From assembly GCA_017938145.1 (NCBI GenBank), contig JAGBCB010000018.1:82382-146381 (forward strand): a stretch of 64,000 nucleotides of DNA, given 5' to 3'. A program made the position numbers and the translations under genes. The notes beneath the pieces were generated by a model, which saw only the letters and a program-made list of their open reading frames with translations, did not search any database and had not been told where the DNA came from. This document shows positions 46,421 through 54,434 of this stretch, one piece after another; the stretch's first letter is position 1, and the number at the start of each line of letters is the position of its first letter. The DNA comes from Lachnospiraceae bacterium. GTDB taxonomy: Bacteria; Bacillota; Clostridia; Lachnospirales; Lachnospiraceae.

Positions 46421-46449
46421 ATTGTAAAGTATGAAACACTTTGAGTCAA
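46421..46449 (-). promoter_or_regulatory. metY promoter
   Basis: Minus-strand TTGACT (46444-46449), 17-nt spacer, TACAAT (46421-46426). The leader is about 65 nt, too short for a SAM riboswitch or T-box. Confidence 0.7.
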
Positions 46450-46474
46450 GCAAATTTCTTGCAATTCTGCCCCT

Positions 46475-47746
46475 TTACAGCCAATTTTTCTTTACTTTTT
46501 CTGCTTCCTTCGAAAGCTCTCCCACCAGACATATACCGGCTTTACTTAAATCAAAATATTTTTCGCCAAAGGACCTGATATCTTCTGCGGAAACCCGTGA
46601 TAATTTATCTAAAGTTTCATCCAGTGTCACAATTCTATCATGCATCAGCAACGACTTAGCATTACGTTCCATACGGTTTCTGGCACTTTCGCTGCCCATA
46701 ATCATTTCAATACGAAGCTGGGTGTACAAACTATCCAGTTCTGCTTTAGAAATAGCATTGGATGCGAATTTCTTTAAGATTTCTGCCAACTTGTCATACA
46801 CCTTGAGCGCATTTGCCGGATTCACAATAACATCAATGTGGAACAATCCCGCATAGCGGTACAAACTGGAGTAGGAATACACGGAATAAGCAAGTCCCAG
46901 TTCCTCTCTCACCTGCTGGAATAAATAGGAGTTGTTGCTTCCGCCAAGCAGGGCGTTGGCCATAATCTGCACATGGCGCTCCTCATCCCGTTCATCCATG
47001 GTAGGGAAAGCAAGATTCATATAAAGCTGTTCCACATCCTTTTTCCGTTCGCAAAGACAGCGGATAAACTCCGGCACCGTATCTGCGTCCGTATTGGCAT
47101 TTTTTCCGGTTCCAAACCGTGGTACAGCTGCTAAATAACGCTTCAAATTCTCTATAACTTCTTTTTCTTCAAAATTTCCGGCAATGGAAATTACCATGTT
47201 GCTTCCGCAATAATGAAGCTTCATATATTCAACAATCTGCTCCCTTGTCATGGCGGAAACCACTTTCTTTTCCCCGGAAATAATATATCCAAGCGCATGA
47301 TTCTTCCAGACATTCTTCTGGAGCAGCTCGTGCACCAGGTCCTCCGGAGAATCGTCGTACATATCGATTTCTTCTAAAATAACTCCAAGTTCCTTCTGGA
47401 GCGGTTCTTCTTCAAAGGTGGAGTTGATAAGCATATCTCCCACCAGTTCCATCATCTTTGGCAGGTATTCCGTTAAGGTTACCCCGTAAAAAGCGGTACA
47501 TTCCTTGCCGGTAAAGGCATTTAACTGGTCACCGATGGCAGAAATTTCATCCGCCAGCTGCTTGGCACTTCTTGTTTTTGTACCTTTAAATAAACAGTGC
47601 TCAATGACATGGGAAATACCGTTATTTTCTTCTGTTTCGTTAACAGAGCCCACTTTTACCCATACACCGAAAGAAACGGTGCGCAGATGGTTCATCGGCT
47701 CTAAAACCACACGTATTCCGTTTTCAAGTTCTAAGGTTTTAATCAT
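46475..47746 (-). CDS. ymxG: M16-family zinc peptidase (YmxG/MlpA-like)
   Basis: Insulinase-family peptidase. The 423-residue protein has the inverted zinc motif His46-Val-Ile-Glu49-His50 (ISHVIEHCLFKGT), and a distal Glu ligand is likely in EEIDMYDDSPEDLV near residue 125. The C-terminal M16C domain is present. It lies right after pnp, as the MlpA gene does in B. subtilis (pnpA-ylxY-mlpA-ymxH), so that identity is favoured. The ATG at 47746 is chosen because the upstream TTG-started extension would run through the pnp hairpin. Confidence 0.9.
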   Translation of the reverse strand: MIKTLELENGIRVVLEPMNHLRTVSFGVWVKVGSVNETEENNGISHVIEHCLFKGTKTRSAKQLADEISAIGDQLNAFTGKECTAFYGVTLTEYLPKMMELVGDMLINSTFEEEPLQKELGVILEEIDMYDDSPEDLVHELLQKNVWKNHALGYIISGEKKVVSAMTREQIVEYMKLHYCGSNMVISIAGNFEEKEVIENLKRYLAAVPRFGTGKNANTDADTVPEFIRCLCERKKDVEQLYMNLAFPTMDERDEERHVQIMANALLGGSNNSYLFQQVREELGLAYSVYSYSSLYRYAGLFHIDVIVNPANALKVYDKLAEILKKFASNAISKAELDSLYTQLRIEMIMGSESARNRMERNAKSLLMHDRIVTLDETLDKLSRVSAEDIRSFGEKYFDLSKAGICLVGELSKEAEKVKKNWL

Positions 47747-47773
47747 GCTCAAACTTCTTTCACAACGTATTAA

Positions 47774-47801
47774 GGGCTGTTGCAATTGCTTACAACAGCC
47801 C
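47774..47801 (-). terminator. Hairpin between pnp and the M16 peptidase
   Basis: A perfect 9-bp stem (47774-47782 with 47793-47801; GGGCTGTTG/CAACAGCCC) follows the pnp stop by about 14 nt. The minus-strand tail (TTAATACG) is not U-rich, so termination is probably partial and the peptidase gene may be read through. Confidence 0.6.
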
Positions 47802-47815
47802 CTGAAAAACTTAAA

Positions 47816-49903
47816 TTACTTTACATCCTTAATACTGAAGGATACTCTGCCCATCTTGTCCTTGCCAAGGCAAACAGCCTTAACAACATCACCAAGGGTG
47901 AGTACATCTTCTACACGGTCAATTCTTTCCTTGGAAACCTTGGAAATATGAACCATAGCTTCCTTGCCAGGAGCGAACTCAAGGAAAGCACCAAATTCCT
48001 TAATGCTTACAACCTTACCTTCTAATACCTGACCTTCTTCAAAGTCAGTTACAATAATCTGGATTAACTTAACAGCCTTATCCATTGCCGCAGCGTCTGT
48101 ACCGCATACGGAAACTGCACCGTCATCGGTAATATCAATCTTAACGCCGGTCTGCTCGATGATAGCGTTGATTGTCTTACCTCTCTGACCAACAACCTCA
48201 CCAATCTTAGCAGGGTCAATCTGAATCTGGATAATCTTTGGAGCGTAAGGACCAACCTCCGGTCTTGGCTCGGAAATAGCAGGCTTCATGCAGGTGTCCA
48301 TGATGAACATTCTTGCTTCACGGCAACGTGCGATAGCGCCTTCTACGATAGGTCTTGTTAAACCATGAATCTTGATATCCATCTGGATAGCTGTGATACC
48401 GTCTTCTGTACCGGTTACCTTAAAGTCCATATCGCCGAAGAAGTCTTCCAGACCCTGGATATCGGTTAAGAGGATGTAATCATCATCGGTTTCACCGGTT
48501 ACAAGACCACAGGAAATACCTGCAACCATCTTCTTGATTGGAACACCGGCAGCCATTAAGGACATACAGGATGCACAGGTGGATGCCATGGAGGTGGAAC
48601 CGTTGGACTCGAAAGTCTCAGATACAGTACGGATTGCGTATGGGAATTCCTCTTCGCTTGGAAGAACCGGAATTAACGCTCTTTCCGCTAATGCGCCATG
48701 ACCGATTTCACGGCGTCCCGGACCTCTGGAAACCTTTGTTTCACCTACAGAGTATGCAGGGAAGTTATAGTGGTGCATATATCTCTTGGAAGTCTCGAAC
48801 TCGTCAAGACCGTCTAATTTCTGAGCCTCGGAAAGAGGTGCCAGAGTAGTTACGTTACAAATCTGTGTCTGTCCTCTGGTGAACATTGCAGAACCGTGTA
48901 CTCTTGGTACGATGTCTACTTCTGCAGCCAGTGGGCGGATCTGTGTGATAGCACGGCCGTCCGGACGCTTCTGATCCTTTAAGATCATCTTACGAACGGT
49001 CTTCTTTTCGTACTGGTAAACAGCCTCATCGATGAGTGGAAGCCACTCTTCTTTTTCAGCGAATGCTTCTGCTAACTTGTCCTTTAAGTCGCGGATTCTG
49101 TCTTCACGAACCTGCTTCTGCTCTGCAAACATAACAACTTCCATTTCTGCAGGAGGAACGATTTCGCGGATAGCTGCGAATAATTCTTCAGGAATTGCAC
49201 AGCTGGTGTACTCATGCTTTGCCTTACCGCATTCAGCAACAATCTTGTCGATGAACTCGATAACCTGCTGGTTTACAGCGTGAGCAGCGTAGATAGCTTC
49301 AATCATCTTTGCTTCCGGAATTTCGTTAGCGCCGGCTTCAATCATGATAACCTTGTCTCTTGTGGAAGCAACGGTTAACTTTAAGTCGGAAACTGCATTC
49401 TGGGATGCATTTGGATTGAATACAAATTCGCCATTAATCATACCAACCTGTGTGGTTGCGCATGGACCATCAAATGGGATGTCGGAAATTGCTACTGCAA
49501 TTGCAGAACCAAGCATAGCAGTGAGCTCTGGGCTGCACTCCGGATCTACGGACATAACCATGTTGTTGATGGTAACGTCGTTTCTGTAGTCCTTAGGGAA
49601 TAAAGGACGCATTGGACGGTCGATAACACGGGAAGTAAGAATAGCATTTTCGGATGCCTTACCTTCTCTTCTTGTGAAACCGCCAGGGATTTTACCTACG
49701 GAATATAACTTTTCTTCGTACTCTACGGAAAGAGGGAAGAAATCAATGCCATCACGTGGCTTTTCGGATGCTGTTGCTGTAGAAAGAACTACAGTGTCGC
49801 CATAGTGCATGAATGCTGCACCGTTTGCCTGAGCTGCAACTCTGCCCACATCTACAGTGAGGGTTCTGCCGGCAAGTTCCATGGAAAAACTCTTGTAACT
49901 CAT
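47816..49903 (-). CDS. pnp: Polynucleotide phosphorylase
   Basis: 3'-to-5' phosphorolytic exoribonuclease. The 695-residue protein has two RNase PH domains joined by a helical region, then KH (IDPAKIGEVVGQRGKTINAI) and S1 (GQVLEGKVVSIKEFGAFLEF) RNA-binding domains at the C-terminus. Length is standard. rpsO, the usual upstream neighbour, is absent. AAGGAG precedes the ATG. Confidence 0.97.
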   Translation of the reverse strand: MSYKSFSMELAGRTLTVDVGRVAAQANGAAFMHYGDTVVLSTATASEKPRDGIDFFPLSVEYEEKLYSVGKIPGGFTRREGKASENAILTSRVIDRPMRPLFPKDYRNDVTINNMVMSVDPECSPELTAMLGSAIAVAISDIPFDGPCATTQVGMINGEFVFNPNASQNAVSDLKLTVASTRDKVIMIEAGANEIPEAKMIEAIYAAHAVNQQVIEFIDKIVAECGKAKHEYTSCAIPEELFAAIREIVPPAEMEVVMFAEQKQVREDRIRDLKDKLAEAFAEKEEWLPLIDEAVYQYEKKTVRKMILKDQKRPDGRAITQIRPLAAEVDIVPRVHGSAMFTRGQTQICNVTTLAPLSEAQKLDGLDEFETSKRYMHHYNFPAYSVGETKVSRGPGRREIGHGALAERALIPVLPSEEEFPYAIRTVSETFESNGSTSMASTCASCMSLMAAGVPIKKMVAGISCGLVTGETDDDYILLTDIQGLEDFFGDMDFKVTGTEDGITAIQMDIKIHGLTRPIVEGAIARCREARMFIMDTCMKPAISEPRPEVGPYAPKIIQIQIDPAKIGEVVGQRGKTINAIIEQTGVKIDITDDGAVSVCGTDAAAMDKAVKLIQIIVTDFEEGQVLEGKVVSIKEFGAFLEFAPGKEAMVHISKVSKERIDRVEDVLTLGDVVKAVCLGKDKMGRVSFSIKDVK

Positions 49904-50076
49904 GTTTTAACTCTCCTTAAATTATAATATATTTACGGAGCCGCCGAAACAACTGAACAACACACAACTTTCTTGCTGTATGTTCTTCAGAAGTCTCGGG
50001 ACAGCGCCCCGCATTTGGGCATAGTACACCCATCGTTATATTATACACTATCTTTTTCAAAAAAGCTAGTGTTTTT
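49904..50076 (-). promoter_or_regulatory. pnp leader region with hairpins
   Basis: This 173-nt gap holds a hairpin after the S41 gene (50046-50071, CACTA...TAGTG with an inner CTTTTT/AAAAAG stem and one mismatch), a perfect TATAAT on the minus strand (50040-50045) without a clear -35, and a GC-rich GCGGGGCGCTGTCCC-type fold. pnp leaders are often autoregulated by RNase III and PNPase in other bacteria. A 70-codon Lys/Arg-rich frame here was judged noncoding. Confidence 0.4.
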
Positions 50077-51225
50077 TTAATAATTACTTTCTGCCTCTTT
50101 TTTATCCGGAACCAACGCTTCTTCCGCATCCAATTCTGAATTTGGACGCAAAAACAACGCCCCGGATACCCGGAACCGTATTTTGAAATTCGGTGTCACA
50201 TCCCGCTTCGGCATACCATAAGAACAAGGTTTTCCACCGGTTGGTTCTCCAATGATTGTTGCAATGCCATTATCTTTTAATGTTACCGCAAAGGTTCTGG
50301 CACTGCTGAAGGTCGCATTAGAAACACGGCAGTATATGTTTTTCGGGAACAGCAGACTCTTTTTCTGATTTATCACTACTGTTTCTCTGCTTGATACACA
50401 TACCGGGCTGCCGGAAGAAAACTCTATCATTTCATACCTACGATAAGTATCTACTTGGGTAAAATGAATAAATTCTTCGATTACCTGGGAATTTCCGCCC
50501 ATATTTTCACTTAAATCCAGTTCCAATGCAATTAAATTCTTTTCGTTGCATAGTTCCGTTATTTTTTGCAAGGTCTGCTTATATTCCTCGTTGTAAATAC
50601 ACTCACGCAGATGCAGAATCATCCTATCTTCTGCTATTTCATAATCAATAAATGGCTTTTGGGAAAAATCCAAAAATCCATCGTATCTTACCAGAGAACA
50701 TTGCTTTTCTACACATTCTCCGTTTACAGAAAAAGTAATCGTATAAAATTCCTTTTTTCCAAACATAATTTCCAGATTCATTGCACTAAACAGATGATAG
50801 TTTTTATACGGATACTCTGTGGTTCTGCTTTTTACAAGATAAATATTTTCGTGTGGAATTCTGGTTTCTGCAAAAGAAAGTAGTTCAGAAACCGGTCTGC
50901 CTTCTACAGAAATAATTACTGCTCCGGCAGGAATATTCCTGTAATTATCCGTTAAAATAAACAGCTCCTTCTGCCATTTGCACGGAATATTTAAACACAT
51001 GTCCTCTGTGGTATACGGTAATTCGATATTTGTATGACCATCCTGAAAGAACATAGTTACTTTCGTTAAGGCATCTATCAAGGAATTATAATCTATGATA
51101 GCGTGCTCCACATTCTGAACAAGATTGCCAAACTGCTCTCTTTTATCAGAATTTAATAATAACGGATGGCTTTCTAATGCTTTTCGTACATAGATAAAAT
51201 CATCTAAAAAAATATGGTTACTCAT
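50077..51225 (-). CDS. S41-like peptidase domain protein without signal peptide
   Basis: Unnamed protein of 382 residues. A C-terminal S41 (tail-specific protease)-like fold is suggested by LDLSENMGGNSQVIEEFIH, a likely nucleophile Ser in VSNATFSSARTFAVTLKDNG and GEPTGGKPCSYG. No signal peptide or TM helix is visible, unlike most C-terminal processing peptidases, so a cytoplasmic location is likely. The ATG at 51225 has GAGG 9 nt upstream, better than the TTG five codons earlier. Substrate unknown. Confidence 0.75.
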   Translation of the reverse strand: MSNHIFLDDFIYVRKALESHPLLLNSDKREQFGNLVQNVEHAIIDYNSLIDALTKVTMFFQDGHTNIELPYTTEDMCLNIPCKWQKELFILTDNYRNIPAGAVIISVEGRPVSELLSFAETRIPHENIYLVKSRTTEYPYKNYHLFSAMNLEIMFGKKEFYTITFSVNGECVEKQCSLVRYDGFLDFSQKPFIDYEIAEDRMILHLRECIYNEEYKQTLQKITELCNEKNLIALELDLSENMGGNSQVIEEFIHFTQVDTYRRYEMIEFSSGSPVCVSSRETVVINQKKSLLFPKNIYCRVSNATFSSARTFAVTLKDNGIATIIGEPTGGKPCSYGMPKRDVTPNFKIRFRVSGALFLRPNSELDAEEALVPDKKEAESNY

Positions 51226-51239
51226 TTTTTTATTCCTCA

Positions 51240-51268
51240 ATGTTACATAACTTGAACTTTACTTACAA
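51240..51268 (-). promoter_or_regulatory. Probable promoter of the S41-like gene
   Basis: Minus-strand TTGTAA (51263-51268), 17-nt spacer, TAACAT (51240-51245), 15 nt before the gene start, so the transcript leader would be very short. Confidence 0.45.
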
Positions 51269-51269
51269 C

Positions 51270-51312
51270 AAAATAATTAAATTGAGGATATGCTAATCTA
51301 ACATACCCTCAA
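51270..51312 (-). terminator. Terminator after the small ORF at 51335
   Basis: An 11-bp stem with one G-U pair (51282-51292 with 51302-51312; 9-nt loop) is followed on the minus strand by TTTAATTATTTTG. It closes the transcription unit of the truncated gene and its partner. Confidence 0.75.
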
Positions 51313-51334
51313 ATAAAACATATACTTATTACTA

Positions 51335-51529
51335 TTATTGTACTTTTTTCAATAACACTTCTTTTTCGCTTTCTGTCATTGTTGTAACCGACAAATTATG
51401 TTCCTTAATGTACTGTGCAGCCTTCCGTAAATCAAACTTCTTTTTTGGTAATTCCGAAGGCATTACCGGTTCCGGCATTGTTTTTAAATGATTATAATAT
51501 TTTTTATAATTCATCGTCTGTCCACTCAT
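51335..51529 (-). CDS. Small protein, partner of the truncated gene at 51504
   Basis: Unrecognised 64-residue protein beginning MSGQTMNYKKYYNH, with a Pro/Glu-rich central part and a charged helical C-terminus (DLRKAAQYIKEHNLS). The ATG at 51529 lies 9 nt after GGAGG, while the ATG two codons upstream is only 3 nt away. It overlaps the end of the upstream gene by 26 nt, suggesting translational coupling as a pair. A strong terminator follows. Confidence 0.65.
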   Translation of the reverse strand: MSGQTMNYKKYYNHLKTMPEPVMPSELPKKKFDLRKAAQYIKEHNLSVTTMTESEKEVLLKKVQ

Positions 51530-51794
51530 AATCATATGCCTCCTTAATTTGTTTTGCATTATTTTCATCAATAAAGAATTGAAACGGATGAAGTATACCA
51601 ATATGAATTGCTCCAAAAACTGAACAATAATGCTCTACTAACTCCATATTAGCAGCATTACCTGTAATTGCTCCGCCAAATCCAAGAGCAACCGAACGTT
51701 CTGCCGCAATGGCGAATAAATGACCGCCAACTCCTGTATACTTTTGATTTTCAGTAATAATAGGATTATTTTGAGGTGCAGTGCACATCCCCAT
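51504..51794 (-). pseudogene. 5'-truncated gene, GNAT-like fragment
   Basis: The visible frame gives 96 residues with LFAIAAERSVALGFGGAITG, LVEHYCSVFGAIHIG and YEWTDDEL, which I read as the C-terminal half of an acetyltransferase-like protein. The ATG at 51794 has no ribosome site. In-frame codons continue upstream (SDNIFDSL) only to a stop near 51820, and the upstream gene ends at 51841, so there is no room for the N-terminal half. Most likely a deletion remnant; a short functional protein is the alternative. Confidence 0.55.
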
Positions 51795-51840
51795 TAAAGA
51801 ATCAAATATATTATCACTTTAAATTTTTCAAAAAAATCCT

Positions 51841-52683
51841 TTACTGTCTTGCTCTTGCACGAAACGCCTGTGCAGTCTGGTACAAATAAATCAATTTAAA
51901 CACACTTATCACCAGTACAAAGATTATGGATGCAAACAGTAAAACAACACCTAAAAATCTACTGATAATCGTTAAAAAAACACTTCCGGCTAACCCTGCA
52001 ATGGAATAAATTTTCCATTTCCAAAGCTTTTCCCAGCATTCCGAAAGTTCCACATCTACCGGATATACCGATTCGCCATGGGCTTTGTATTCATGATAAG
52101 TCATGAGGAAACCAACTACAATTTTTATTAATGAAATAAGAAATACCAATCCGCCTGTACTGCCCAATACCAGCATAAAAACTTCCAACAACGTACTACC
52201 GATACCAATTGAACCAGCCAACCGGTAGGACTCATGCTCCGATGAAATTCTAAGCAAAATAAGCGAATATACCAAAGAACACGTTATTCCGAGAACCAAA
52301 CCCGGAACTCTTAATAAAGGAAATGCCTCAACTACTTTATCCATTGTCATAATGCCGGAAATTTCAGACGGAACCACCAGCCAAAACAAAATCCACAACC
52401 ACTTACCAAGAAACGGTGCTCTGCGGGCAATAATTTCCTGTTCTTTCTGCAATTCAATTCTCCGCTCAATACGCTGTTTTGGAATACTTCCCTTATCCAG
52501 CCATTTGCCGCAATTTCGTTTTAATTCACAGGTTTCACAGGTTGCATGACCCTTGTCACGACAGCAATGTGCCAGCTTACAGTCTCCGATAACTGCACGA
52601 CCCGGACCACTCTGGCATCCGGTACAGGAAAGCTCAGCTTTATATGTACATTCCTCACAATTTTTTCCGCAATAAGTACTCAT
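51841..52683 (-). CDS. Cys-rich zinc-ribbon-like membrane protein
   Basis: Unrecognised 280-residue protein. The N-terminal 65 residues contain about 11 Cys in CxxC-like spacings (YCGKNCEECTYKAELSCTGC, then CCRDKGHATCETCELKRNC), resembling DUF3795-type or zinc/Fe-S binding regions. About five TM helices follow (from roughly residue 88). The ATG at 52683 has AGGAGAAGGA upstream; a longer frame to 52791 overlaps the promoter. It stands alone, with its own promoter and the gene remnant after it. Confidence 0.75.
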   Translation of the reverse strand: MSTYCGKNCEECTYKAELSCTGCQSGPGRAVIGDCKLAHCCRDKGHATCETCELKRNCGKWLDKGSIPKQRIERRIELQKEQEIIARRAPFLGKWLWILFWLVVPSEISGIMTMDKVVEAFPLLRVPGLVLGITCSLVYSLILLRISSEHESYRLAGSIGIGSTLLEVFMLVLGSTGGLVFLISLIKIVVGFLMTYHEYKAHGESVYPVDVELSECWEKLWKWKIYSIAGLAGSVFLTIISRFLGVVLLFASIIFVLVISVFKLIYLYQTAQAFRARARQ

Positions 52684-52720
52684 CCATTCCTTCTCCTCTC
52701 CCGTAAAAAATTCTATTATA

Positions 52721-52749
52721 ATTATACCATAAACCACATTCAAACACAA
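52721..52749 (-). promoter_or_regulatory. Promoter of the Cys-rich membrane protein
   Basis: Minus-strand TTGTGT (52744-52749), 17-nt spacer, TATAAT (52721-52726), about 38 nt before the start. It confirms that the longer N-terminal frame is not coding. Confidence 0.6.
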
Positions 52750-52819
52750 TAAAAGGAGCCCTTCAAAAATTGCTAATCTTACTAAAAACAAAACATTTTC
52801 TGCCGGACTCCCGCAATAT

Positions 52820-53487
52820 TTACTTAAAAGAAACCGGCTTACCTTCTATCTTGCCTAATCCGCTGTTTGCCGGGGATGGCTCCGACATACTGAAATACAT
52901 TTTTGCCGCCTTTGTGGTACCGAAATCCTGATTGGAACCGCTGTTCTGCACCTTATTAAATGCCTCACGGAACATGGCATTGTGGGCTTCTTCGCGGTTA
53001 AGCAGAAAATCAATAGTCTTTCTGACACACTTATCGTTAATCTGACGGTATAAATACTCATACACCACCTTGGCACGCTGCTCCGAAGCAATATTTGAGA
53101 GCAAATCTGCACATAAATCCCCGGTCACGGAAACATAGTCGCCGGTCCAGGAATAACCGGATGCATTGATAAGTCCCGGATTTAAGCCGGTCAGCACATG
53201 GGTCTGGATTTCACCGGCCGGTACACTTGCCGCATTCACATCATGACCATTTAACAGGTTGATGGTCTGCGCCACCATTTCCATGTGACTAAGCTCCTCT
53301 GCCGCAATATCTAAAAACAAGTCTTGATTTCAGGGTCCTTAATACGGAAGCTCTGGGACATGTACTGCATGGCCGCCTTTAACTCACCGTTGGCACCTCC
53401 AAGCTGCTCCTGCAAAAGTGCTGCATACTGTGGGTTTGGACGCTCTACATTCACCGGATGAAATAACTGTTTGTCATGTTTAAACAT
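52820..53487 (-). pseudogene. CotJC-like manganese catalase, broken by a single-base frameshift
   Basis: Two-frame gene for a dimanganese catalase. Frame one (53487 down to a TAG at 53311) encodes 58 residues, MFKHDKQLFHPVNVERPNPQ followed by a part ending QSFRIKDPEIK, and holds the first Glu ligand region. The second frame resumes at LFLDIAAEELSHMEMVAQTI and carries the remaining Glu/His ligands through NREEAHNAMFREA. One missing base between 53322 and 53323 explains the break: restoring a G on the coding strand reads IKDLFLDIA. The restored length, about 222 residues, fits the family. It may be a real mutation or a sequencing error. Confidence 0.88.
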
Positions 53488-53549
53488 GGTACTACCTCAC
53501 TTTCTTTTTTGTGATAGTATTGCCATGTTTTGTTTGAGGAATACAATAT

Positions 53550-53831
53550 TTATTTGTCTAACACCTCGGAAATTGGCACAATTTTCAGCGTATATCCCAA
53601 TTGGGCAAGTATTTTAATCAGGCTATCTACCCTTGGTGAATGATGTAGTTTTTCCAAACGGGCAATGGCAGACTGTTTTAGATTGCACTTTTCTGCCAGT
53701 TCACACTGTGTCATTTGCTGTTCTTCCCGCAATTTTGACACAGTGCGGATGATATCTTCTTCCATTTTTACCATTAATTTATCTTCTTCTGAAAGAGGTA
53801 AAATTTTTTTTAATTCCGACCATGTAGTCAT
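53550..53831 (-). CDS. higA: HigA-type antitoxin, XRE helix-turn-helix
   Basis: DNA-binding antitoxin of 93 residues with a C-terminal XRE helix-turn-helix (MTQCELAEKCNLKQSAIARL, then LEKLHHSPRVDSLIKILAQL). The order toxin then antitoxin is that of higBA. The ATG at 53831 lies 1 nt after the toxin stop with AAGG about 10 nt upstream; the earlier in-frame ATG at 53840 is too close to the ribosome site. It probably represses its promoter at the direct repeats upstream of the toxin gene. Confidence 0.9.
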   Translation of the reverse strand: MTTWSELKKILPLSEEDKLMVKMEEDIIRTVSKLREEQQMTQCELAEKCNLKQSAIARLEKLHHSPRVDSLIKILAQLGYTLKIVPISEVLDK

Positions 53832-53832
53832 A

Positions 53833-54192
53833 TTATTCATTCCTTTCTATGAAATCATAATAATTTTGATTTGCTTTTTGAATTTCACTCTTGGGTGTCT
53901 TTTTAGTTTTCTTGATAAAGTAGTGTAAAATAATAAATTTATTGTCTTTATAATATGCAAATAAAATTCGGGTTTTAATTGGGCGCAATTCCCATATTGG
54001 CCCCAACAAATGCTTAACATACTTTTTGTCAAGCCTGGTTCCATGCTCTTCCAACATATTAAAGTACGCTAAAACCTTTTGGTAAATAACTCTGCTTTCT
54101 TTATCAGTTGGAGCTTTTTTAGACAATTCCATTATATAATCTATAACAGCGCTATGGCCTCTTTTATTTTTATAAAAAATCAATTCATACAC
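53833..54192 (-). CDS. higB: HigB-type toxin (Gp49/DUF891 family, RelE-like), GTG start
   Basis: Ribosome-dependent mRNA-interferase-like toxin of 119 residues. The family pattern is clear: LLGPIWELRPIKTRILFAYY followed by IILHYFIKKTKKTPKSEIQK. It starts at GTG with GGAGG 9 nt upstream. Toxin first, antitoxin second, with the stop 1 nt before the antitoxin ATG. Activity was not shown, only family membership and pairing. Confidence 0.9.
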   Translation of the reverse strand: MYELIFYKNKRGHSAVIDYIMELSKKAPTDKESRVIYQKVLAYFNMLEEHGTRLDKKYVKHLLGPIWELRPIKTRILFAYYKDNKFIILHYFIKKTKKTPKSEIQKANQNYYDFIERNE

Positions 54193-54208
54193 TATTCTCT
54201 TCCTCCTT

Positions 54209-54237
54209 ATCGTATATCATTTTTGTTATAATGTCAA
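54209..54237 (-). promoter_or_regulatory. higBA promoter
   Basis: Minus-strand TTGACA (54232-54237), 17-nt spacer, TACGAT (54209-54214), 17 nt before the GTG. The spacer is almost entirely the second copy of the 18-bp operator repeat. Confidence 0.7.
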
Positions 54238-54254
54238 TATCAAATTTGTTATAA
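54214..54254 (-). repeat. Two 18-bp direct repeats, likely HigA operators
   Basis: Copies at 54214-54231 and 54237-54254 match at 16 of 18 positions with a 23-bp period (about two helical turns). One fills the promoter spacer and the other lies directly upstream of the -35 box, the expected arrangement for antitoxin autorepression. Confidence 0.75.
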
Positions 54255-54378
54255 TTTAATATAAAATTATACAATTACATTTCATGGTTTTTTATACAAG
54301 TCAACTCAGGAATGTTATAAAACAGAATGGGAATTGGTTCTATTTTACAAATAATAAGACTATGTGAAAACATAGAAT

Positions 54379-54406
54379 GGGGATGTAATTATTATATCAC
54401 ATCCCC
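54379..54406 (-). terminator. Hairpin after the GNAT gene
   Basis: A perfect 8-bp stem (GGGGATGT/ACATCCCC; 54379-54386 with 54399-54406) with a 12-nt AT loop lies 28 nt past the GNAT stop. It has no good U tail, so termination is uncertain. The remaining 240-bp gap up to the toxin promoter holds only AT-rich DNA. Confidence 0.5.
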
Positions 54407-54434
54407 ACAAAAAGCACAAGAACATATTTTCGAT

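Noticed and set aside
49917-50129. 70-codon Lys/Arg-rich ORF upstream of pnp
   Set aside because: Low complexity, overlaps the S41 gene end and hairpins, no ribosome site of note.
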